Origin: an uncultured Bacilli bacterium
Lineage (GTDB): Bacteria; Bacillota_I; Bacilli_A; RF39; UBA660
DNA: 64,000 nt
Assembly: GCA_934167665.1 (NCBI GenBank)
Contig: CAKPLN010000002.1
Coordinates: 232,482-296,481, forward strand
Direction: 5' to 3'
In this document: positions 18,441 through 25,689 of the stretch, one piece after another
Numbering within the stretch: the first letter of the stretch is position 1
How the letters are laid out: the number at the start of each line of letters is the position of its first letter
Position numbers and translations under genes: made by a program
The notes under the pieces: model-generated
Database searches by the model: none
Seen by the model: only the letters and a program-made list of their open reading frames with translations
Told to the model about the DNA's origin: nothing

Positions 18441-20051
18441 ATGAAGGATATTGAAATTGCTCAAAAAGCAGAGAAGTTGGATATACGTGATATTGCTTTA
18501 AAATTAGGGATTAATGATAATGATTTAATTCTTTATGGATGTGATAAAGCTAAAATAAAGCTTTCTTCTGGTAAAAAGAGTGGTAAATTGGTACTTGTTA
18601 CGGCTATTAATCCAACACCTTATGGTGAGGGTAAGACTACTGTTAGTATTGGTTTAGGAGATGCTTTAAATAGACTTAATAAAAATCCTGTTGTTGCACT
18701 TAGAGAACCTTCTATGGGACCTGTTTTTGGGATTAAGGGTGGTGCTACTGGTGGTGGCTATAGTCAAGTTATTCCAATGGAAGATATTAATTTACATTTT
18801 ACTGGAGACTTTCATGCTATAACTTCTGCTAATGACTTATTATGTGCTGCTATTGATAATCATATTTATCAAGGAAATAAATTAGGTATAAAAGAGGTTT
18901 GTTTTAGACGATGTTTAGATGTCAATGATCGAGCATTGAGAAGTGTTAATTTAAATAGTAGAGAAGAGTCTTTTTCTATAACTGCGGCTAGTGAGATTAT
19001 GGCTATTTTTTGTCTTGCCAGTTCTCTTTCTGATTTAAAAGCACGATTAGGAAAAATAATTATTGGTTACGATAAAGACGATAAACCTTTATATGCTCAT
19101 GATTTAAATATTGAAGGAGCTCTTACTGTACTTTTGAAAGATGCTTTTTTACCTAATCTTGTGCAAACTCTTGAACATACACCAGTTATTATTCATGGTG
19201 GACCTTTTGCTAATATAGCTCATGGTTGTAGTTCTGTTGTGTCAACTAAGTTAGCTATGAGCTTGGGAGATTATGTTATTACAGAAGCTGGTTTTGGAGC
19301 TGATTTAGGCGCTGAAAAATTTTTAGATATAAAATGTAGAAAGGCAAATATTAAACCTGATTGTATTGTTTTAGTAGCAACTATTAAGGCTTTAAAATAT
19401 AATGGTAATGTTTCACAGGATAAAATAAATGATATTAATAATCAAGCTTTAGTTTCTGGTCTTGAAAATTTAAAACGTCATATTAGTAATTTAAAAAAAT
19501 ATGGAGTTTCAGTTGTTGTATGTTTAAATAAATATTTTAGTGATACTTTAGAAGAAATTAACATTGTCAAAGATTGTTGTATTAATCTTGGTGTTAGATT
19601 CTCTGTTAGTACAGCTTATATTGATGGTGGTAAGGGTGCTATTGACTTAGCTAATAAAGTAGTTGATGCTTGTTTAGATAATAATCACTTTAAATTATTG
19701 TATGATGATAATAGTACTTTACAAGAGAAGATAGAAAAGATTTGTCATGAGATATATGGAGCAGCAGATGTTAAATATTCTGATGCTGCTATAGATAAAC
19801 TGAAAAAACTTAGTAGTTATTCTAATCTTCCAATTTGTGTTGCTAAAACACAATATTCCTTCTCTGATGATGCTAAAAAGCTTGGAGCACCAGCTGATTT
19901 TTCTGTTTTAGTTAGAGATGTATGCTTATATAGTGGAGCAGGATTTATTACGATTTTTTTGGGAAATATAATGACGATGCCTGGATTACCATCTAAACCT
20001 AATTATGAAAATATAGATTTAGTTGGTGATAAAATAGTTGGATTAGATTAA
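18441..20051 (+). CDS. fhs: Formate-tetrahydrofolate ligase
   Basis: 536 aa; catalyses ATP-dependent addition of formate to tetrahydrofolate to give 10-formyl-THF for purine synthesis and formyl-Met-tRNA. The nucleotide-binding loop TPYGEGKTT lies near residue 59 and the REPSMGPVFGIKGGATGGGYSQ signature near 90, with EAGFGADLGAEKF near 284. The length is slightly below the usual 555-560 aa, with small internal deletions, but all hallmark blocks are there. Ribosome site gggagggattttATG. The gene is alone, divergent from the thioester protein and convergent with the dehydrogenase. Confidence 0.95.
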   Translation: MKDIEIAQKAEKLDIRDIALKLGINDNDLILYGCDKAKIKLSSGKKSGKLVLVTAINPTPYGEGKTTVSIGLGDALNRLNKNPVVALREPSMGPVFGIKGGATGGGYSQVIPMEDINLHFTGDFHAITSANDLLCAAIDNHIYQGNKLGIKEVCFRRCLDVNDRALRSVNLNSREESFSITAASEIMAIFCLASSLSDLKARLGKIIIGYDKDDKPLYAHDLNIEGALTVLLKDAFLPNLVQTLEHTPVIIHGGPFANIAHGCSSVVSTKLAMSLGDYVITEAGFGADLGAEKFLDIKCRKANIKPDCIVLVATIKALKYNGNVSQDKINDINNQALVSGLENLKRHISNLKKYGVSVVVCLNKYFSDTLEEINIVKDCCINLGVRFSVSTAYIDGGKGAIDLANKVVDACLDNNHFKLLYDDNSTLQEKIEKICHEIYGAADVKYSDAAIDKLKKLSSYSNLPICVAKTQYSFSDDAKKLGAPADFSVLVRDVCLYSGAGFITIFLGNIMTMPGLPSKPNYENIDLVGDKIVGLD

Positions 20052-20060
20052 TAAATAAAA

Positions 20061-20086
20061 AAAACTACCAAACGGTAGTTTTTTTA
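20061..20086. terminator. Bidirectional terminator
   Basis: The arms AAAACTACC (20061-20069) and GGTAGTTTT (20074-20082) have the loop AAAC and T runs on both strands. It separates fhs from the convergent dehydrogenase. Confidence 0.9.
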
Positions 20087-20091
20087 TTTAA

Positions 20092-21168
20092 CTATTTAAC
20101 GTATGTATTAAGTGGTTGTGTACGATATTTTAGTTCATCCATATCACATGTTGGAACAAATCCAGCTTTAGCATTTATTACGTCTGGTAATCTATTAACA
20201 ATAGTTGCACATGTTAATTCAACTGTTGCTGGTCTATTTACTACGATTGTTGTATCTGGTTCACCAATTACTGTCCATTCATTTTTATCAAATTCATCTT
20301 TTCCGTATACTTTACCAATACATTCACTTTCGATTACAATTCCTTCTTTAGTTTCTGTTGTTACAATAGCACTCATTCCAGTAGCGTCACCTTGTTTTAC
20401 AGTCATATTTAATGTTGATGATGCTATATCTTCTTTATAAGTTGTTGGTACACATCTTTGAGATTGACTAGTAACTGTTAGACCAAGTTTTCTAGCTAAC
20501 CAACCATTAACATTCCACATATATGATGGTGAATATGTTCCACTTTCTATTAGCGCATTTCTTTCTTCCGAACTCATTCTATCTACACTAGCTATTTTCT
20601 TGTCAAATTCTTCAAGAGTTAAACCTGCACCATGAGCCTCAGCAAGAGCTATTCCATAATCTTCTACATTATATGATGAACTTCCTTTAATTTTAGTAAT
20701 ATTGTGAGTTGAACCAGCAATAGCACTAATTAATTCACCCCAATAAATATCTTGATAACCAGTTCCTGCTATTGTACAGTTATTTTCCTTAGCAAGTCTA
20801 TCAATTTCTTTAGTTACATTTGGATTTGAATTATATGAGAAGAATGCTTCTTCACAAGTTGTTATGGCATTTATACCTAGTTTAGCACATAACATTAATG
20901 CATCCTTTACATCATTTAATAAGCTCATAGTTGTTACAATACATATATCAGGTTTTACCGCCTTTAATAGTTCTTCAGCATGTTCATTAGAAGTAACTTT
21001 TATTCCTTTGTCTTCGCATCCAATTATTTTACCAATATCTTCACCAATTACTTTAGGATTGCAATCAATTGCTCCAACGATTTCAGCTCCTTTTTCATAT
21101 ACATATCTCATTGTATATTTTGACATCTTTCCAGTACCATATTGTACTACTCTTAACTTATTTTCCAT
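20092..21168 (-). CDS. DapB-fold dehydrogenase, 2,4-diaminopentanoate dehydrogenase-like
   Basis: 358 aa with a consensus ribosome site (aggaggaaag). N-terminal Rossmann fold: VVQYGTGKMSKYTMRYVYEKG near residues 7-27 and GAIDCNPKVIGEDIG. A CEEAFFSY segment follows and then GTGYQDIYWGELISAIAGST, typical of the 2,4-diaminopentanoate dehydrogenase (Ord) group used in oxidative ornithine breakdown. That group shares its fold with dihydrodipicolinate reductase. No other ornithine-pathway gene is nearby, so the exact substrate is uncertain; an amine dehydrogenase for another diamino acid is possible. It is a single gene between two bidirectional terminators. Confidence 0.72.
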   Translation of the reverse strand: MENKLRVVQYGTGKMSKYTMRYVYEKGAEIVGAIDCNPKVIGEDIGKIIGCEDKGIKVTSNEHAEELLKAVKPDICIVTTMSLLNDVKDALMLCAKLGINAITTCEEAFFSYNSNPNVTKEIDRLAKENNCTIAGTGYQDIYWGELISAIAGSTHNITKIKGSSSYNVEDYGIALAEAHGAGLTLEEFDKKIASVDRMSSEERNALIESGTYSPSYMWNVNGWLARKLGLTVTSQSQRCVPTTYKEDIASSTLNMTVKQGDATGMSAIVTTETKEGIVIESECIGKVYGKDEFDKNEWTVIGEPDTTIVVNRPATVELTCATIVNRLPDVINAKAGFVPTCDMDELKYRTQPLNTYVK

Positions 21169-21230
21169 TATTCTTTCCTCCTATTTTTAGGATACTTAAC
21201 TTAGTAAAAATTATCAATAATTTTGAAAAT

Positions 21231-21255
21231 AAAAAAGAGTAGTTTACTCTTTTTT
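21231..21255. terminator. Bidirectional terminator
   Basis: The arms AAAAAAGAGTA (21231-21241) and TACTCTTTTTT (21245-21255) enclose GTT. It ends the minus-strand gene at 21259 on the minus strand. Confidence 0.85.
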
Positions 21256-21258
21256 ACA

Positions 21259-21945
21259 TTAGTTATTTTTACTATTAGTTACATCATTTTCTTCAGTTTG
21301 ATTTGGTGTTATGATTTTTGTCTGTGGTTGATATACCTCTATTTTTCCTTTGTATATAATACCATTATAGGTAACACTATAATCATATCTACCTTCTTGA
21401 TCGGTTCTTACTTGTGATAAATCAATTATAATATTCTTTTTTACTTCTTCTGATAATTCTTCTTCAATATATGTTGATAAATCATTAGGATTAGCATTTA
21501 ACGGAGAATTTAATGGTAATTTTAAATTTTTAACAGTTAATTCTACTTTAGGTAGTTCTTTTTCTTTTATTGTTACACTACCATTATATTTTTTCTTTTG
21601 ATAAGCAATGGTATATGTATATTGACCAGATTCCATAGGATTAACCATAGATGTATCTAATTTTAAATTTTTTACGATACTTAAGTCTATTTCTTCTATA
21701 TTAGCTAAGTAGTCTTTAACATTTACACTTAGTGGTTGATTTATTTCTAATTCTATATCTTTTAATTTTATTTCATTAGTTTTAGCTTCAGATACTCTTT
21801 TTGATGTAACTTCAAATTTACTTTTAATTATTTTTGGTGGTTTTTGGATGAAATTCATCACTAGACCACTTCCTGTAAATAATAATCCCCATGTAGCTAT
21901 TGTAATAGATACTAATTTTAGTTCTTTTTTAGTTAGTTTCTTCAT
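21259..21945 (-). CDS. Membrane-anchored protein with two Ig-like repeats
   Basis: 228 aa. One N-terminal transmembrane helix (about residues 12-34, VSITIATWGLLFTGSGLVMNF) follows a Lys-rich cytoplasmic start. The outer part holds two homologous beta repeats: residues 55-125, with PLSVNVKDYL and GQYTYTIAYQKKKYNGSVTI, and residues 130-205, with PLNANPNDLSTYI and GRYDYSVTYNGIIYKGKIEV. Each repeat ends in a Y-x-x-x-Y-x-G-x-I/V strand pair like bacterial Ig-like (DUF5011-type) domains. The C-terminus is Thr/Asn-rich. It is probably a surface or envelope protein; partner unknown. Single gene with its own terminator. Confidence 0.65.
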   Translation of the reverse strand: MKKLTKKELKLVSITIATWGLLFTGSGLVMNFIQKPPKIIKSKFEVTSKRVSEAKTNEIKLKDIELEINQPLSVNVKDYLANIEEIDLSIVKNLKLDTSMVNPMESGQYTYTIAYQKKKYNGSVTIKEKELPKVELTVKNLKLPLNSPLNANPNDLSTYIEEELSEEVKKNIIIDLSQVRTDQEGRYDYSVTYNGIIYKGKIEVYQPQTKIITPNQTEENDVTNSKNN

Positions 21946-22069
21946 AAGTATTACTACTCCTTATTCTTATATATCATTATATTATATTTTAAGTTATCTT
22001 ACAAGGAATTTGTCGTTATTTGTTGAAATATGGTATATATTTATATATAATAATTGTAGAGGTGAGTTT

Positions 22070-22489
22070 ATGGCTATATACTGGTTTATTCTTTGCGTTT
22101 TCCTTATATTTCTTGAGGTAATGACAGTTAATTTGGTTTCTATTTGGTTTGCGATAGGGGCATTTGTTGCGATGATAGTTTCATTATTAACTGATGCTTT
22201 ATTATTTCAAGTAATCGCTTTTGCACTTGTTAGTTTAATAACTTTGCTTGCTACTAAGCCTTTATTAAAAGGTATGAGGCAGACTAAGATTGTACCAACT
22301 AATTATGATCGAGTTTTGGGACAATGTGGTGAGGTTATTAAAAAAATTTCTAGTGATAGTTATGGTGAGGTAAAAGTTATAGGAACTATTTGGACTGCTG
22401 TTTCTGATGATGAAATCGATGTTGGGGAAAAAGTTATTGTTAAACGAGTAGATGGTGTAAAACTTGTCGTTGAAAGAGAGGAAAAATAA
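22070..22489 (+). CDS. NfeD-like membrane protein
   Basis: 139 aa from ATG 22070, which has gaggtgag upstream; the longer frame from 21848 overlaps the divergent gene and lacks a ribosome site. Two to three transmembrane helices (residues 3-22, 26-43, 46-66) precede a C-terminal OB-fold of about 65 residues (VLGQCGEVIKKI, then GTIWTAVSDDEIDVGEKVIVKRVDG). Such short NfeD proteins act with an SPFH/flotillin partner in membrane microdomains. The partner gene begins 1 base after the stop codon, which strongly supports a functional pair. Confidence 0.88.
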   Translation: MAIYWFILCVFLIFLEVMTVNLVSIWFAIGAFVAMIVSLLTDALLFQVIAFALVSLITLLATKPLLKGMRQTKIVPTNYDRVLGQCGEVIKKISSDSYGEVKVIGTIWTAVSDDEIDVGEKVIVKRVDGVKLVVEREEK

Positions 22490-22490
22490 A

Positions 22491-23462
22491 ATGGAATTTA
22501 GTTTACTATTATTAATTGTCATTGTTTGTATTGCTGCGTCAGGAATTAAAATAATTCCACAATCTAAGGCTATTGTTGTTGAAAGACTTGGTGCTTACCA
22601 TAGGACAATACAGACTGGTCTTCATTATGTTATACCTATTTTTGAAAGAGTTGCTAATGTTGTTAGCTTGAAGGAAAATGTCAAAGATTTTGCTCCACAA
22701 CCTGTTATTACTAAGGATAATGTTACTATGCAAATTGATACAGTTGTTTATTTACAAATAACTGATTCTAAACTTTATACTTATGGTGTTGAAAATCCTG
22801 TTAATGCTATTGAAAATTTAACAGCAACAACTTTACGTAATATAATTGGTGAGTTAGAGCTTGATGAAACTTTAACTTCTAGAGATGTTATTAATACTAA
22901 GATGCGTTCTATACTTGATGAGGCTACTGATCCTTGGGGAATTAAAGTTAACCGTGTTGAGGTTAAAAATATTTTACCTCCTAGAGATATTCAAGAAGCT
23001 ATGGAAAAGCAAATGCGCGCTGAAAGAGAAAGACGTGAAGCAATATTAAAAGCTGAAGGTGAAAAAAAGGCAGCTATATTGATTGCTGAAGGTGAAAAAG
23101 AAAGTGCTATTTTACGTGCTGATGCTAAGAGGGAGACTCATATTCGCGAGGCTGAAGGTGAAGCTGAAGCTATTGTAAAGATTCAAGAAGCAACTTCACG
23201 TGGTTTGAAACTTTTAAAAGAAGCTGCCATGGACGATGCTGTATTAAAATATAAAAGTTATGAAGCTATGGTTAAGGTAGCACAAGGTCAAGCTACTAAG
23301 ATAATTGTTCCAAGTGAATTACAAAATTTAGCTACTATTGGAACTACATTTAATGAAATGATGGATAAACCATTGCCACCTAAACATCCAGAAATGTTAG
23401 ATAAACCATTGCCACCTAAGCATCCAGAAATGTTAGATCAAAAAGAAAAGAATAGAATTTAG
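22491..23462 (+). CDS. SPFH/stomatin-family membrane scaffold (QmcA-like)
   Basis: 323 aa from ATG 22491, preceded by agaggaaa. An N-terminal membrane segment (residues 3-22) is followed by the SPFH domain (IIPQSKAIVVERLGAYHRTIQTGLHYVIP...), then a long Ala/Glu-rich helix (about 180-250) containing repeated AEGEKKAAILIAEGEKESAI units. It assembles as an oligomeric ring or cage in the membrane, working with NfeD in the adjacent gene. The C-terminus carries a 12-residue perfect tandem repeat (DKPLPPKHPEML twice), a Pro-rich tail not usual in the family. A bidirectional terminator follows. Confidence 0.9.
   Translation: MEFSLLLLIVIVCIAASGIKIIPQSKAIVVERLGAYHRTIQTGLHYVIPIFERVANVVSLKENVKDFAPQPVITKDNVTMQIDTVVYLQITDSKLYTYGVENPVNAIENLTATTLRNIIGELELDETLTSRDVINTKMRSILDEATDPWGIKVNRVEVKNILPPRDIQEAMEKQMRAERERREAILKAEGEKKAAILIAEGEKESAILRADAKRETHIREAEGEAEAIVKIQEATSRGLKLLKEAAMDDAVLKYKSYEAMVKVAQGQATKIIVPSELQNLATIGTTFNEMMDKPLPPKHPEMLDKPLPPKHPEMLDQKEKNRI
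23364..23435 (+). repeat. 36-bp in-frame tandem repeat in the SPFH gene
   Basis: Two copies (23364-23399 and 23400-23435) are identical except for one A/G change and each encodes DKPLPPKHPEML. The repeat is likely to vary in copy number by slippage. Confidence 0.9.
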
Positions 23463-23475
23463 GTTCTATTCTTTT
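23446..23475. terminator. Bidirectional terminator
   Basis: The arms at 23446-23457 and 23464-23475 pair perfectly over 12 bp (AAAAGAATAGAA with its complement). The hairpin overlaps the ends of both convergent genes. Confidence 0.85.
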
Positions 23476-24407
23476 ATTAATTTACCTTGATAAGTGTTAC
23501 GTCTTACCATTTCTTTATCAATATCATTTAATACACAGAATTTTTTTGTTAACCAGTCAGGTTCTATTAAGTCATCTATTTTAGGATCACCTGTTATTCT
23601 ATGAATTACTATTTCTTTTCGTAATAATTCTAGTTGACTAATTACAATATCAATATATTCATCTTTTGTTAGAAGCGGGAACTTTTCTTTTTTGTATAGT
23701 TCTTCAATAGCAGTATCTTTTAGAATGCTTAACATGTGTATTTTTATTCCTTGTATATCTAATGTATTAAGATATTTTACAGTATTTAACATATCTTCTT
23801 TTGTTTCATAAGGAAGGCCATTGATTATATGTACAACTACATTTATATTTTCTTGGCGTAGTTTTTTAACCATTTCTTCAAAACATGATAGAGTATGGCA
23901 CCGATTTATTAGTTTAGCAGTATTGGGATTAGTGGTTTGAAGACCTAGTTCAATTGTTAAATATGTTTTTTTATTTAATTCTTTTAAGTATTCAAGACAT
24001 TCATCTGTTATAGCATCAGGTCTTGTAGCAATATTTAGACCTACTACGTTTTCTTTATTTAATATTTTTTCATATATCTCTTTTAATTTTTCTACTGGAG
24101 CATAGGTGTTGGTATGAGCTTGAAAGTATCCTATATATTTTGCTTTAGGCCATTTGTGTAGCATAACACTCTTAATGGTTTCAAACTGAGTTTCGATAGG
24201 CTCATTTTTATTACCAGCAAAATCTCCACTTCCCTTTTTAGAGCAGTATATGCATCCACCATAGCCAACTGTTCCATCTATATTTGGACAAGTAAAACCT
24301 GCATCTAGAGAGACTTTGAATACTTTTTCTTTAAACTTTTCTTTATAGAAGTAATCTAATGTATGATATCTTTTATTACTATTACTATATTTGAATGGAT
24401 TTGTCAT
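23466..24407 (-). CDS. Radical SAM protein, TIGR01212/YtqA family
   Basis: 313 aa. The N-terminus RYHTLDYFYKEKFKEKVFKV precedes a radical SAM cluster motif with unusual spacing: CPNIDGTVGYGGCIYCSKKG supplies the three cysteines that bind the 4Fe-4S cluster. The following IGYFQAHTNTYAP and NIATRPDAI segments are family hallmarks. Members of this family (YhcC/YtqA-like) are conserved oxidoreductase-like enzymes of unresolved function, with no obvious partner here. The gene is divergent from the carboxypeptidase gene, sharing a symmetric promoter region. Confidence 0.87.
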   Translation of the reverse strand: MTNPFKYSNSNKRYHTLDYFYKEKFKEKVFKVSLDAGFTCPNIDGTVGYGGCIYCSKKGSGDFAGNKNEPIETQFETIKSVMLHKWPKAKYIGYFQAHTNTYAPVEKLKEIYEKILNKENVVGLNIATRPDAITDECLEYLKELNKKTYLTIELGLQTTNPNTAKLINRCHTLSCFEEMVKKLRQENINVVVHIINGLPYETKEDMLNTVKYLNTLDIQGIKIHMLSILKDTAIEELYKKEKFPLLTKDEYIDIVISQLELLRKEIVIHRITGDPKIDDLIEPDWLTKKFCVLNDIDKEMVRRNTYQGKLIKE

Positions 24408-24444
24408 TTTATCACGGTACTTCCTTTTCTTTTTTTCTTTATTA

Positions 24445-24480
24445 AGTATATCATACTTTTTAAATATTTTATGATATACT
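24445..24480. promoter_or_regulatory. Symmetric divergent promoter region
   Basis: A perfect 11-bp inverted repeat, AGTATATCATA (24445-24455) and TATGATATACT (24470-24480), is separated by 14 bp. Each arm read outward contains TATACT preceded by TG, an extended -10 element, so the two arms look like back-to-back promoters for the radical SAM gene (minus) and the carboxypeptidase gene (plus). The symmetry could also serve as an operator. TATGATATACT recurs upstream of 5058 and of the FemX gene ending at 41805. Confidence 0.5.
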
Positions 24481-24504
24481 ATTTATAGTAGGTGATGATT
24501 CTTA

Positions 24505-25626
24505 ATGCAAAAGAAACGTTTAAAATTGAAACATTCAGTTGTAATACTAATTAGAGTATTAGCTTTAATTTTAGTGGTTTTTTTATCTGGGTATGCTTTC
24601 TATTTTTACCAGATACATTCTTTAAAGGTTTTGGGGTATAGTAGAACTGCTAGTAAAAATATAATTTTAAAAGGTAAGAGAGATTATATTATAAAAGTTG
24701 GTAGTAATAAACTTTTAAATGCAGCTTTTGAAAGTCCTAATTATGATGAAAATAACTTAGATTCTTATATTAAGATTCAGTATCAAGATCAAAAAAATAT
24801 TATTAATAATATTAATTTATTAATTAATAAAGGGTATAGTAATAGTGATATATCTCTTATATTAGCTCATGGTGATGATAATGATGTTAGTGAGTTTGCG
24901 AAAAGAGATAAGATTAAATATTTGGAAGAATTTTATAGTATTAGTTATGCTAAACTTAAATATTATGATCGGTATTTAGAGTATTCTAAAGAAACAGGTG
25001 AAGATGAAGAAGCAACTGTCTTATTTGTTAATCTTGGAATGGATAAAGAAGAATATAAAGACTACAATACTGTTAAGGATTTTTCGATAGATATGCTTGT
25101 TAATAAATATAATAAGTTAGCAGATGATTTTATTCCAGATGAACTTGTTACGATTGATCCTAAGTATTGTAATGATGATGTACAAAAGGCCTCTAAAGTT
25201 GCTGTTTCAGCTTTTGAAAAGATGTATAATGCAGCAGTTAAAGAAGGACTTGGTTTAGTTATAAATTCTAGTTATAGAAGTTATGATGATCAAGAGGAAC
25301 TTTGTGATACTTATCGTTTACTTTATGGTGATAGTTATGTAAAAAGATATGTAGCACTTCCAGGATTTTCAGAGCATCAGACTGGTTTAGCTTTTGATAT
25401 AGGTAGTACTTCTAGCAATATTTTTGCTGATTCTAAAGAATATGAGTGGATGTTAAAAAATGCTTATAAGTATGGTTTTATTTTAAGATTTTCTAAGAAA
25501 GGACAGACATTAACTGGCTTTAGAAGTGAACCTTGGCATTATAGGTATGTTGGGGAAGAAATTGCTACTTATATTTACGAGCATGGCATTACTTTTGAAG
25601 AATATTGTGCTGAGTTTTTGTTGTAG
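24505..25626 (+). CDS. D-alanyl-D-alanine carboxypeptidase, VanY/LAS family
   Basis: 373 aa. One N-terminal membrane anchor (about residues 12-34) is followed by a helical domain of about 180 residues, then the LAS metallopeptidase domain (about 200-370). The zinc site is readable: SEHQTGLAFDIG (SxHxxGxAxD) near residue 292 and EPWHYRYVG near 345, with VINSSYRSYDDQEEL upstream. It trims the terminal D-Ala from peptidoglycan stem peptides outside the membrane. No vancomycin-resistance regulators are adjacent, so a housekeeping wall-remodelling role is more likely. Confidence 0.88.
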   Translation: MQKKRLKLKHSVVILIRVLALILVVFLSGYAFYFYQIHSLKVLGYSRTASKNIILKGKRDYIIKVGSNKLLNAAFESPNYDENNLDSYIKIQYQDQKNIINNINLLINKGYSNSDISLILAHGDDNDVSEFAKRDKIKYLEEFYSISYAKLKYYDRYLEYSKETGEDEEATVLFVNLGMDKEEYKDYNTVKDFSIDMLVNKYNKLADDFIPDELVTIDPKYCNDDVQKASKVAVSAFEKMYNAAVKEGLGLVINSSYRSYDDQEELCDTYRLLYGDSYVKRYVALPGFSEHQTGLAFDIGSTSSNIFADSKEYEWMLKNAYKYGFILRFSKKGQTLTGFRSEPWHYRYVGEEIATYIYEHGITFEEYCAEFLL

Positions 25627-25689
25627 TTTTGCTTGGAATATTTATATATTTATGATAATATTGTACTAGAATAATAAGAGGGTGTTGAT

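Noticed and set aside
21848..22069. N-terminal extension of the NfeD gene
   Set aside because: It overlaps the divergent gene's 5' end, lacks a ribosome site, and the 22070 start gives the normal family length.
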